A stretch of 64,000 nucleotides of DNA from positions 15,506,121 through 15,570,120 of the forward strand of contig NC_084817.1 of the NCBI RefSeq assembly GCF_963583255.1, given 5' to 3'. The position numbers were made by a program, and so were the translations under genes. The stretch's first letter is position 1, and each line of letters opens with the position of its first letter. Of the stretch, positions 49,701 through 61,114 are shown piece after piece. The stretch is from Pyrus communis (taxonomy: Eukaryota; Streptophyta; Magnoliopsida; Rosales; Rosaceae). The notes below the pieces were generated by a model. That model made no database searches, was not told where the DNA came from, and saw only the letters and a list, made by a program, of their open reading frames with translations.

Positions 49701-51677
49701 TGATGCGAGATTTATATGCACACAAATTAAACCCTCTTTTTGACAATTGTAGTATAAGTATAAGTAGGGATCGTTCTGGACCGGGGATTAGGAGGGATTG
49801 TTAATCACTTGGATTTGACTCAAAAACGTAAAACACAATATAAAACACTATACTAGACACAAAGAATGCAAAACTAAACTTTAAATCACTAAGACAAACC
49901 AAAGACTCAAAATAGCACAAACACACTCAAATCTGCCTAAAGACCACTTTCTGGGCAGTTTTGAGCACAAACCCAAATTTGGACGAAATTAAGTTGTAAC
50001 TTGACTCAAGACTCTTAAAAACACAAACTAAATTGATTTCTAACTAATTTGACATTAAAGTAAAGGGGGATTTAGGTTTATACGAAATTAAATTAAATGA
50101 ACAAATTGCAATTAAAACAGAATGTAAATATGAAATTGATGAAATGGAATGAATGGAAGCTAGCCAAGGGGTTCATCTCCACACATGTTACACTTGCATA
50201 ATAAAACGATTTCCATTTGCATTTCAATAAACCATGAATTCTCAACACCCCAAGTTAACCGTGATGCACTAATTAACCTTCAAATCTTCCTAACATTATT
50301 GAATTGGATGATTGCATACGACAACCCAAAACATTCCCCACAAGTCCCCTACATGATTGCATAATAGAGATACAAGCAAGAATCATTACGCTCTATGAAA
50401 ATTATAAGTGTTGACGAGGCATTCGTTACTATGATTGCATGAAACTTATGCCAAGAATTCGTTTAACGCGATTGTTTATAAGCAACCTCCACTACTTGTG
50501 AATATAAGTTCGTAACTATTAGGTGAAACTCACTTATATTCTAGCGTCATATTCATGCATGAAAATTAAGCGTGCACTCTCAATAAACATACATAAATAA
50601 GTTATCAATCAAACAGTTAAACAAATTGAATCCACAACTTATGAAACGCAATTAGAAGTAATGAAATCAAAATGCAAGCATAAACATATATTTCGAATTC
50701 CCCCCTAGCCAAGGGGGGTTTAGTTCCTCATACGTATAAAACAAAGAGAATTGAAATTAAACATTGAATTCAAAGGAAAAGAAACACCTAAACATTCAAA
50801 CAACTCAAACTTGAATTGTATGAACGTTTAGGCCCGCTTCTCTTCCTCTTTGTTGTAGCACAAGGTCTAAGATGAGTTTTGGGGATTATGGACGATGTAG
50901 AATGATAGGTTTTGTGGAATGGTGAAGGAAGTGATGGTGTTTGGATTGGTAGGGAAGGCACGGCAACAAGGGGTTTGTTGCTTGGTGAATTTCTGAATGT
51001 ATGGAAGAATGAATGCTTTTCTTTTAGTGCCTTGCTGCAAAGCCTTATTTATAGGGCTAGGAAAGGTAGGAGACAAGGTAGGACGGCTAGGACAAGGTAG
51101 GACGGCTAGGAGACAAGGTAGGACGGCTAGGACAAGGTAGGACTGCTAGGAGACAAGGTAGGACGGCTAGGACAAGGTAGGACGGCTAGGAGACAAGGTA
51201 GGACGGCTAGGACAAGGTAGGACAGCTAGGAGACAAGGTAGGATGGCTAGGAGACAAGGTAGGACGGCTAGGACAAGGTAGGACGGCTAGGAGACAAGGT
51301 AGGATGGCTAGGAGACAAGGTAGGACGGCTAGGAGACAAGGTAGGAATTAGGCACCATGTGTGAATGGAGACAAGGTAGGAATTAGGCACCATGTGTGAA
51401 TAGATAAAGCCTTCTAGAAATAAGGTTTTTAGGCCCCCTTGCAGCTCCCTAACTGAATTCAAGCCTTCAAATTCGTCCATCCTCATGCCTCCATGCTTGC
51501 ACTATCCAATCTTGGCCCAAAAATGCTCTAGAATGCTCCAAATTGCTTCTTTTTGCTTCCTTAGCCATATGAACCTAGAAACACACGAAAATGGCATAAA
51601 GGACTAAAATAACTAAAGAAACACAACGTAAATGCATGAGAACAAGCCAATTAAGTCGCATAAATATGCTCCTATCA
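49701..51677 (-). mobile_element. Solo LTR, 1977 bp, TSD GGGTC, inserted in the Copia
   Basis: Minus-strand orientation, with ends TGATGCG...CCTATCA on the plus strand. Perfect GGGTC duplications occur at 49696-49700 and 51678-51682. The family is that of 42577-44876: it shares the terminal TGATAGGAGCATAT and the GGGATTAGGAGGG/GGGATCGTTCTGGACC block (inverted). It carries a minisatellite that the other copy lacks. Confidence 0.93.
51064..51352 (+). repeat. Minisatellite within the solo LTR
   Basis: About 290 bp of tandem units that mostly alternate between 19 bases (GGTAGGACGGCTAGGACAA) and 21 bases (the same with GAGACAA at the end). That gives a 40-bp composite period with a few substitutions (ACTGC, ACAGC, ATGGC). 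It is followed by two copies of a unit containing GGTAGGAATTAGGCACCATG (to about 51402). Confidence 0.93.
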
Positions 51678-51682
51678 GGGTC

Positions 51683-52186
51683 GTGAATAATCTTTGTGTG
51701 GGAGGGTTGGATATTCAACTTCCCTAAACAACACGCTTTGCATGATGGAAATCCAACATAGGGATGTAACTGATGTCCGTGAGAAGATTTGAGGATACGG
51801 CGCATTATGTCACGTCCAAGATGTCCAAAACGATCATGCCAAAGCAACAAAGTGTCCTGGAACTCAGGCATAGGGCTGGCTATACCGTGGGCTTCTACGC
51901 CGCGAATGGTTGTGATGTACAACCCACTCAGCAGACGTTCCAACTTCTCGTGAATATGCTTTTGGCCATATTCGTATGAAATGATACAAAGAAATTCAGA
52001 ACCATGATCTTCAGTGATTTCAAGATGATATTTCTTATCTCGAATATCTCTAAAACTCAGTAACGTTCTGCCGGAACGTGGATAATAGATTGCCTCCTTA
52101 ATGGTCAAGATTGTACCATTAGACAACATGATACGTGTCTTTCTATATCCTTCAATCAGGTTGGATGGGCCTGAGAGAGTTGTCAA
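51683..52186 (-). pseudogene. Copia protease/GAG-pre-integrase fragment
   Basis: Frame with LSNGTILTIKEAIYYPRSGR, then the pre-integrase HHCC-like segment LLWHDRFGHLGRDIMRRILK and SCKACCLGKLNIQPSHTKII, ending at the solo-LTR insertion. The next Copia residues continue at 49695. Confidence 0.85.
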
Positions 52187-52571
52187 ATGAGCTTTCTTGG
52201 GTATTAAGTTAGTAAAATAGTGTCATTCACGTAAGATGGTGTGCGTGGTTGCACTATCTGCCAGACAACTAACTTCCCCACTAGACATACATAGAAATAA
52301 ATTGATTGAATTGGTCAGATGCAAAAATATAAGTCCATTCATTCAATTAAGCAATTCAAGAGAATAATATCCATTCAAATAACAATCCATAATTCAAAAC
52401 AAACCAAAACCAAACAAATTATTCCAAATACATAGAAAAGTTGTTCGAAATTAAACCATAAACCTAACAAAAGAGGGGGGTAGGGTCGGCCACTCCTAGT
52501 GGGTTCGGCCACTAGGGGTAAAACACCTTAAAAACATGTCTAATTTATTCATCCATAGACGCTGATGCCTC

Positions 52572-53596
52572 CTAAAAGTTCGATATCTCCATGGATGTAG
52601 TTGCATCTTCCGGATGATCTACATGTGGAAAGTTAGACTCATGACATGAATGATACTTGGCAATGGCCTCAGGGGAAGCTCTGCATATGCGTGACCAATG
52701 ATCATTGGATCCACATCGATAGCACATGTCCAGTTCAGTAGAAGCAGCATGAACGGGAGCTTTGCCCTTGTTCTTGAAGTTTGGGGCCTTAGGGGCGAGT
52801 GGTGGATGCTGCTGGGTCACATTTCTTCCCTTAGGTGCGGCACTCTGCTGACCTTGGGCCTGTGGTTGGGATTGCCGCCCATTGCCACGGCCACGATGAT
52901 TATTTCATCGTCTATGGTTGCTGGAATTGGTTGAATTCGCTTCAGGTGCGGCGTTCAAGCCAGTGGGTCAAGCTTGATGATTCTTCATCAAAAACTAGTT
53001 CTGCTTTTCAGCAAGAAGTAAAACAGAGATCAAATCTGAGAACTTGGTGAATTTCTGTGCCTGATTTGTCGTTGCAGGATAATATTGGTAGCATGGAAGG
53101 TCGAATAGGTCCTCTCCAGGAAATCTGATTTGGTTAGTTCCGCTTTGCAGAATTTCAACAAAGAACACATTCTACAAACTTCAGAGTTGTATTCATTCAC
53201 GGACTTAAAGTCTTGGAAGCAACGATGCTGCCAGTCGTGTCTTGCTTCAGGCAAATACATGTCTTTCTGGTGATCGAAACGATCAGTCAGAGCAAGCCAG
53301 AGGGTGCGTGGGTCCTCCTTAGCGAGATACTTAGTCAGCAGTGCATCATGGATGTGTCTTTGAATGAAGATCTTTACAGTAGCCTTCTGAGCTTCGTCAA
53401 CAGGTTTGTCGTCGATAGGTGCCTCGAGGGTGGCTCTAATGCCCTTTGCAGTGAGATAGAGCTTCACGTCTTGAACCCACTTAAGATAGTTTCTTCCAGA
53501 TACTTCTAAAGTGGAGAAATCGAGCTTGTTCAAGTTCGACTTGTGCCTAAAACGAAGGGAGAAAACGTGATTAGTCATATGGTAAGCCATAGACAT
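52572..53596 (-). pseudogene. Copia gag fragment with zinc knuckle
   Basis: 53596-53030 encodes a Copia gag: NLNKLDFSTLEVSGRNYLKW, VQDVKLYLTAKGIRATLEAP, DPRTLWLALTDRFDHQKDMY and CRMCSLLKFCKAELTKSDFL. After frame breaks, 52820-52572 carries the knuckle CYRCGSNDHWSRIC. The protein is split by several stops and shifts. Confidence 0.88.
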
Positions 53597-55001
53597 ATAT
53601 CGTAGAACATACAGGTTCTATAGGCATGTAGTGGTTTAATTTATGCATGAAAACTACGGGTTTCATGTGGTATGTTTTGAGTGAAAGCTTTAGGTTTCGA
53701 AGGCACTAAATTTGAAACTACAGGTTTAATTTAGTTTTTATGAACAATTAGTTCATAATGAGAGGTTCCTGCAAGAAACACAGAAAGCAATATGCTGATT
53801 TAAGTATAGTGGATTTGAGTTTCTTCGGGAACTCAAGTGTGAGAGCTTCGTTACTAAAAGTATGTGACGGTTCAAAGTATAAAAACAAATTATTGAATCG
53901 TTAATGTCCAAAAATGATCTTCAGGTCAATAATTTTGGATTCATTATTAGATTAATGGACTGCAGGTCACTTTTAATTAATTCAATAAATCGGGCCATAC
54001 CGGGTCGATTGTAGAAGCAAAATAATATTAAAATAATATTATTGGATTGAAAATATAGCCCCAAAATAATATTGGGCTTGGTGCCATGGGTTAAGTGGCA
54101 TGGGTTTGGGTGCCTTAAGTATAAGGCAAGGCCCAAAAGACCTTGGGGATGGGCAGCAGGCCACATAGGTGAAGGAGAAGCCCTAACAACATCTGGGTTT
54201 TAGTTTGGGCTGAAAGGGGTGCACGAGATAAGGCCCAGTAGGTGTTGGCCTTATGGGTGATGCACAGGGGAACAAAACCCAGCCCTATGGGCTGGCGTAT
54301 GGGTTCGAATGGGAGCCCAGCCGCATAGGCTGGCTTCCTGTGCTGTGAGCTGCAAGGAAACAAGGCCCAATAGAGTAGGCTGGCACCAGAGAGAGCAGGT
54401 CTGCGGGCCTGGATGCGTGCGGGACAATGACCCAACAAGCAAGGCTTGCCGTGGGTTTGGTCTGGATCCATAAAGGCTGCAGGCCTCCTCAGTGATAGAA
54501 CAAGGGCTGCATGCCTATTCTAATCAATTAGGTCGAAGGCCTGGGGGTCCAAGTAGGTGCAGCAAAGCCCAGAGGGTTGCTACCGATGCTGTGCCGCAGG
54601 GGTGGTGCCATCCAATGTCCAATTTCCCTTTTTTTTCAAAAAAAAAAAAAAAAAAAAAAACCCTTAGGGTTTAGGAAACCCTAAATATGCTTCTAATTTA
54701 TTTTATATAATTTGACTCACAAATTCCACATAACAATTTAATTGTGTGATGCATGAAACAAATATATATATTGAAAAATATATGAACATATACAATATAT
54801 ATATCGGAAGGAAAATGTAAACATAGGGGGTTTATGCATCATGGGGAATGTTTTCATGCTTCGTGGACGTTTCAAATATCTTCCTTTATTTTAAGCATAC
54901 ATGATTAACATAAAACGAATAAGCATTTGAATGTGGTGGATGATAGCCTTTTCCTACGATGCATCAATTCCTCAGCTTCTGGCAAGAGCGTGCTGATAAC
55001 G
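53597..55001 (-). other. Copia 5' leader between gag and LTR
   Basis: 1.4 kb without a supported gene. A GC-richer block at 54050-54620 gives reading frames on both strands, but they show no family resemblance and look like composition effects. It is followed by an A-rich run at about 54638-54660. Confidence 0.55.
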
Positions 55002-55260
55002 TGTTGTAAGCCTATTTGATTGATCGATCTAGGGTTTAGAAAGAGAGAGGGGTTCGACAATATTGAGAGAGAAGAGAGATTGATTTAATTATGAGGTATG
55101 TTTGATTCACCCCATTGTGCCTTTATAGTAGTAGAAAAGGTAAAACCTTTAGGATTACAACATTTAATAGGTAATCTAATCCTAATAGGAATATATAATA
55201 CTTTCCCAGATTCCCTAGGATGTACACAATCACATTCATATTCTAAATATGACTGCAACA
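55002..55260 (-). repeat. 5' LTR of decayed Copia
   Basis: TGTTGTAAGCCTATTTGATT to TATGACTGCAACA, flanked on the right by GTTTA. Diverged from 46046-46316. Confidence 0.9.
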
Positions 55261-55634
55261 GTTTATTATTTTTATAATATACTATAGGAAAAGGGTGAGA
55301 TTAAAAAATTATAAAACACAATGAAAATAAAAATATCAAGTAATTTAAAAATACCAAATACATAAAAAATTATAATAATTAATTTACAATTGCGAAAAAT
55401 GTGAAAAAAAAAATGCAAATGCTCATGGTCGCATCTTTTACACTTTGAAGATGAGTACATCGTCGTTTGAATTTTTAAAATCACACAAACCTTCATGAAT
55501 AGTATTTTAAGGGAGTTTAAAATTAAAAAAAATCATAATTATTAATGTACAAGTCTGCAAAATGTGAAAGACTAATTTAGTATTATGTTTTCCATTTTCT
55601 TGGGTCAAATTATGTTTTTCATTTTCATTATTTA

Positions 55635-57822
55635 TGTGACAGCCCATCCCGGACTTTTCGTACCGTAGGGATGAAATGACGATTTTGCCCCTATCATGTT
55701 TTGTTTCGTTGTGTGGTTGTTTTTGGATTTTGTTTGGCTGGTTTTGGACCACACACACTCTCCCACACCCCCTCACCCTTTTCCCTGTCCCGTATCCTTG
55801 TCCCTTTCCTTCTCTCTCTCCCATTTCTATCCCCATATGTACGGACACACCCAAAAACCATTGAAACCTTCACAGATCGAGGAAACAAATTACATATTCG
55901 TACTCGTGAGGTTCGTAGGAGTTCAACCATACCCATTTCAGGTAAGGATACCTTCGTTTTCACGTCGAACTCGGGATACCCCGATTTGGTCACTGTTTAT
56001 GCACATGTTAATTCTTGTGTTTTTGGGAATTTCAAGCTTGTGGGAAGCTTGGTGAGGTCCTTAGGAGGCTCGGGGTGGTTCGTTTGAAGGTTTTGGACGT
56101 CGGGATCGTGAGTTACAAGCTTGGCCGGAGCTGGTGGTGTTTTCCCGGCGAGATTCCGTGGGTTTTAGTGCTTGAAAGTGGTATGGATTTGTTCCTCTTG
56201 TTGTAAGCTTCATTTTGGTACCAATTTTGTGAAATTTGGTTGAAAAACGAAGAAGATACAAGGTTTTAAAGTTTTCCCGGTTTTCCGACGACGACGCCGG
56301 AGTTTGGCCGGAGTTTGGCCGGAGAAGATGACGGAATATTCCGTCAGTTTGGATGGAATATTCCTAACGGTGTTAACGACATCAGTTAGATTTAACGGAA
56401 TATTCCTGACGGCGTTAACTGACGCCGTCAGTGTGCTAGGCACGTGCCTGCGCGTGGGCGGCGCGTGTGGCCGTGCCTTGGCCGGCGCGTGGGGGCACGT
56501 GCGGCGTCAGAAAGTTTTTCTAAAAATATGGGGATGTTCCTGAGGTTGAGTAGATCACGTTGGTGTATTCATACACCCCATTTGAGCATTGTATGAGAAG
56601 TTATTTCGTGATGTTGGTTATGTGTTTTAAAATTAACGTTTTTATAGTTGTTTCGCATATAGGTGAGACCTATCCCGAGGATGAGCGCGGTCACTCGAGG
56701 CAAGGGGGTTATGACCCTTCTACATACCAGTGAGTGGGCTTTTGGTTTTCCGTATATGCCTATATACTTACGTTTTTCCCAGAAAGTGAATGGAAACGTT
56801 TATACATTTATATGCCATGCATTATGTTTGCCGTTTGTTTATGTATTATTAGTAGCATATATATGTTTGTATGTTGGTGCTGCGGGCGCACAGGTAAGCG
56901 CCATGTGAGTATGGTTTATGTTTATGTTCAGTAGTGATTTGAGATGCATAGAGAGCTCATAACCTGCACCCCCGGTGTTAGTGCTCCCGCCCAAAGTTGG
57001 GCACAGTCCTTCACGTGATGTTCACCTCCCTCACCACACGCTCATCTTGGATCCAAGTTAGGTGCATAGTCCTGTCGTACATACCACTTTAGGTGGTTCC
57101 GACTCGTAGGTGACCAGCAATTATTCGCCTAGCCTTCACGTGATCGTAACACTTGAGCGTACTTATTATACACCCAGTCCTGTCGTACAGACTACTCTAG
57201 GTGGTTCCGACTCATGTGCAGGTATAGTTAGTGAGTTGGAGATTTGAGCTCTAGATTCAGCCGTACAGGTCACGTTAGGTGACTCCGGTTGACAGATTAC
57301 ATGGCATTGATTTGACATTTCCTAAGCACTTGCATTCTATTTAGAGACCTTTGACATGACATATTTCTGAGCATGATTTATATATATGTATATATCCTAT
57401 TTTTCTGGGAAGTATACAGGTTTTACGGCGAGGGGTTAGAACTTTGTTTATGAAATGGTTTTTGAAAAACTTTGTTTTTGCCCACTCACACTTTCTGTTT
57501 TGCGCCCCTCTAGGTTCTAGTTGGCTAGCACTTTGGTGGCTCCCCAGAGGATTTCCCCGACATATTTGACAGATTATCACCAGTGTAGGACCACCTTTGG
57601 GTGTGTTTTTGTAGCGTTGTTTCTCCTGGACTGCATTAGATCTTCGTGCTTTGAACTTTGTTTTCACACTCACGCTTGCACATGTATGTTCTTGCGTTGT
57701 GTATAGCTGGTTTTTATTTATTCGTACTTTTATTATTATTTTATTAGCTTCCGCATTGTGCACATGATTACGTCACTTCCACGTGATGGTCAGCATGCCC
57801 TGATCTCGGTCGGAGTGTGTCA
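55635..57822 (+). mobile_element. Solo LTR, 2188 bp, TSD ATTTA
   Basis: Begins TGTGACAGCCCATCCCGGAC and ends GGTCGGAGTGTGTCA, flanked by perfect ATTTA duplications (55630-55634, 57823-57827). The size suggests a Gypsy LTR of a family different from the other two solo LTRs. The frames at 55676-56087 and elsewhere are not protein-like. A regulatory-looking block lies at 56333-56501 (listed separately). Confidence 0.9.
56333..56501 (+). promoter_or_regulatory. Cluster of HSE-like palindromes and G-boxes in solo LTR
   Basis: GGAATATTCC occurs three times (56333-56342, 56355-56364, 56397-56406); each contains the GAAnnTTC core of a heat-shock element. Two CACGTG G-box cores follow at 56441-56446 and 56496-56501. 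Function is inferred only from motif content. Confidence 0.45.
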
Positions 57823-57827
57823 ATTTA

Positions 57828-58335
57828 TTGATGCAAAATATTTTATTTTTACGGGTAACGGGTTATGTTAAACTACCTAATAATATTAATGGGTCAATTT
57901 TGGATTGACTCATATTACCCGTTTACTTTAACGGGTATTACACGATACGACCCGTTAAGATATTAAGTATGTTACGAAAACAACACAAATGCCATGTCTA
58001 ATTGCATCGATAAAATAACTTTTAAAATAAGAATTGGACTCTCACTTTCCATCTAATTTTTTATTTCTTTTAAAAGAGACACTAGTCCTACCTACCAACC
58101 CAACGACTGAGAGCATGAGGACAGATAAAATCAAAGAGCCAAGCGAAAGTTTGCGCCAACGGGCGCGTGGTCAAATCAAATCAAAGTGACTCATTGGGAC
58201 ACCCAACAGCCATCTGTCAATTTTCCAAATCCAAAGGAGAGGCAGCGATTAAGCTGTCATCCGAAAATGCCGCACCCTCTCTCTCTCCCAACTTCGCCAC
58301 CGCTCTCCTCGCATTTCCACGCTTCAATTCCCGCC
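57828..58335. other. Promoter/5' region of the ascorbate peroxidase gene
   Basis: About 500 bp without a gene. In-frame ATGs at 58186 and 58267 open the same frame as the chosen start at 58336, so translation could begin further upstream. No clear TATA box could be singled out. Confidence 0.4.
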
Positions 58336-61114
58336 ATGTCCTCCGTCACATTCGGCGGCGCCTCCATCACTTCTCGCCTTGTTCCCTCCTCCTCCGCCAG
58401 AACCTCCCTCTCCCACTCCTCCTCCTCCTCACTCAAGCCCCTCGGCTCCGCTCCCCTCGTTTCCCAACTCTTCCTCAACCCCAAACCCCGCTCGTTGCCT
58501 CACGCGGTTGCCCGACCGTACAGCCGAGCCGCCGCCCCCAAATGCCAGGCTTCCGACCCGGCGCAGCTAAAGCTCGCCAGAGAGGACATCAAAGAGCTTC
58601 TCAAGACCACTTTCAGCCACCCAATACTTGTATCTCCCTAACCCCGATCCGTACGTTTTCGTTTTCTGAAATCGTCGGGAAGTGTTAAGCTAAAGTGAAG
58701 AACTTTTCTTCTTTTTGTACAGGTTCGGTTGGGATGGCACGATGCTGGAACTTACAATAAGAACATAGAGGAGTGGCCGCAAAGAGGTGGGGCAAATGGA
58801 AGCTTGAGGTTTGAGATTGAGCTCAAGCATGCTGCGAATGCAGGTAATTGATATACCCAGTTGCTAATTATTGTTCAAGTAAGTTTGTAATCTTTGTGCA
58901 GACCCGAGCGTAATCAAGTTGGCTATCCAAGTTGGAATCTCGCTTCCTGTAGTTTAGTTTAGAATAAATTAGATTGTCGCCCGAATGTCAATTATGATGA
59001 GCTTTCGTTTCACGATTTTAGGTCTTGTGAATGCATTGAAGCTCGTTCAGCCTATAAAAGACAAGTACCCTGGCGTCTCATACGCGGACTTGTTCCAATT
59101 GGCCAGTGCTACTGCTGTGGAGGTGATTCTTAGTCTTCCTCTTAACATTTGTATGAGTAAGTTTTGTAAATTTATAACAAGTTCATTTCACTGATTGAGA
59201 TCGTTTCCTTCTTCAGGAGGCAGGGGGGCCGAAGATACCAATGAAGTATGGGAGGGTTGATGTCTCGGGACCCGAGCAGTGCCCAGAAGAAGGGAGGCTT
59301 CCTGGTTAGTAAAGCATGTATATTTTTCTAAATGGTTTTGATGACAAACATGGAGTTTGGAATTGTTTCGGTGAAAACAGTATTCCTTTTTCCTCTTTAC
59401 TCATTTTGAAATACTTGTCTTGGCTTTTTTAGATGCTGGCCCTCCTTCGCCTGCTGATCATCTGCGTCAGGTTTTCTACCGAATGGGGTTGAATGACAAG
59501 GTGACTTTTAAGTACTGTATACTTAGTTTCTGGACAATACAAGGCGCATGCTGAACCTCTTTGATGATGTTTACTAATGAACTTGTTTGATCTGTAGGAA
59601 ATTGTTGCATTGTCTGGGGCGCATACTTTGGGGAGGTCAAGACCTGATCGCAGTGGTTGGGGCAAGCCAGAGACAAAGTACACGGTATTGAATCTGAATC
59701 TCGTATTCACTTAAGCCACTCTAACAGAAAATGGTTCTGTTGAAGTGCCTTGAGTAAGATATTTTTCATTCCGTTTCCTCAATCAGGTTTTGAAATTTTA
59801 GGACAACCAGATTATGAGCATACAGAGTTGATTAAGGTTTTTGTAGGATGTTATTATGTTATCTTTACCCACGTGGTTATTTATTGCAGCAGCTATGATA
59901 AACACAGTAATGAATGATAAGAAGAATAGTATTGCTACAATAACTAGATAGTAAACTAGCATTATTTTCATGGCAGAAAGATGGGCCAGGGGCACCAGGA
60001 GGACAGTCTTGGACAGCACAATGGTTGAAGTTTGACAATTCCTACTTCAAGGTATTTGAATAGTATCCTTATTTGCATGTGACTTCTCACACAATTGGAG
60101 GCTGGTGGGAATTGGTACAAGGTTTTCCTTTACTCACTCAGCGGCTGTTCTATACAGGATATCAAGGAAAAGAGAGATGAAGATTTACTGGTGTTGCCAA
60201 CCGATGCTGCTATTTTTGAAGATCCAGCATTCAAGGTAAAACAAAACAAAATTGAGAATGATTCTGTTCGATGAGTATCCTTTGTTACATCGAGAGTTAC
60301 ATGATTTGCAGGTGTATGCTGAGAAATATACCGAAGACCAAGAAGCCTTCTTCAAGGATTATGCTGAAGCTCATGCTAAACTCAGCAACCTGGGAGCTAA
60401 ATTTGATCCTCCAGAGGTTTGCTAGCCTTCAATATCTATGTTGTTTCTGTTAGGGATTATCCATTCCCAGTGAATGATTAATGTTAACTAATGAAAACTT
60501 TATTCCTACTTCGGTTTTTGTGAAGAAAAGAAATGGTTCGCCGTTCTTTTGCCTGTTAACCTTAGACTCTATTAAATTTGATGATCAGGGTATTGTGATC
60601 AATGATGGTCCTTCACAGCCTGTACCAGAAAAGTTCGTGGCAGCCAAATACTCATCTGGCAAGGTTGTACACACGGAAAACTCACACCTCTTAATCAAAA
60701 TTCTTTTTGTCAATAATTTAGCAAATCCCTTGCATCTGTGAGGATTGATGACAACTCTAGGGAAACTTTTTGCGTGCAAAATTTTCATGTTCTTCATTCA
60801 TATGGTTTTCTGCAGGAGTAAAAAGCAAGTGTCATGCTTACTTGTGCCGTCTGTTTTAATAATACAAGATGAAGCTATTTTGAATAATCAAATGTAATAG
60901 TTGGGAGTCTTAAATGAAGAAGAGGGAATAAATTCAATAGTATTACCTATGTGAATTGCAGACAGAGCTGTCAGATAATATGAAGCAGAAGATTCGAGCA
61001 GAATATCAAGCTATCGGTGGAAGCCCAGATAAGCCTCTGCAGTCTAACTATTTTCTAAATATCATAGTTGTGATTGGTGTTTTGGCAATTTTGTCGTCTT
61101 TATTCGGAAACTGA
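58336..61114 (+). CDS. tAPX: Thylakoid-bound L-ascorbate peroxidase, chloroplastic, complete
   Basis: Eleven exons: 58336-58629, 58723-58843, 59022-59122, 59217-59304, 59433-59500, 59598-59684, 59977-60051, 60158-60235, 60312-60416, 60589-60663 and 60962-61114. They join in frame to 414 aa. The enzyme reduces H2O2 to water with ascorbate (water-water cycle). Residues 1 to about 75 are a Ser/Pro/Arg-rich chloroplast transit peptide. The distal haem residues lie in [10 protein letters not shown] (R100, W103, H104), the proximal His in [20 protein letters not shown] (H233), and the partner Trp in [17 protein letters not shown]. The chloroplast-specific insert [16 protein letters not shown] is present. 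The last exon ends with a hydrophobic anchor, [20 protein letters not shown], which marks the thylakoid form. The start at 58336 sits in a good context (CCGCCATGTCC), but 58267 or 58186 would lengthen the transit peptide by 23 or 50 residues. Confidence 0.96.

Larger units (their letters stand above)
46046..55260 (-). mobile_element. Decayed Ty1/Copia element with a nested solo LTR
   Basis: LTRs at 46046-46316 and 55002-55260 have TGTTG...CAACA ends and flanking GTTTA duplications (46041-46045, 55261-55265). The polypurine tract CACTCAAGGGGGAG (minus strand, 46330-46317) adjoins the 3' LTR. GTTATCAGCACGC next to the 5' LTR is the primer-binding region seen in many plant Copia elements. Coding parts run RNase H, RT, integrase, protease, gag from left to right on the minus strand, all with frame breaks. 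The solo LTR at 49701-51677 splits the integrase/pre-integrase region. The LTRs differ in length (271 against 259) and by many substitutions, so it is much older than the other two elements. Confidence 0.93.

Noticed and set aside
51064..51402. Direct repeats resembling a CRISPR array
   Set aside because: Units are contiguous with no unique spacers, lie inside a plant LTR, and vary by point changes; it is a minisatellite.
54115..54471. 118-codon minus-strand frame and overlapping frames in GC-richer DNA
   Set aside because: Lies in the untranslated leader of the decayed Copia; low-complexity composition and no recognisable domain.
55676..56087. Overlapping frames of 119 and 128 codons
   Set aside because: Within a well-bounded solo LTR (TSD ATTTA); hydrophobic pyrimidine-rich translation without family features.
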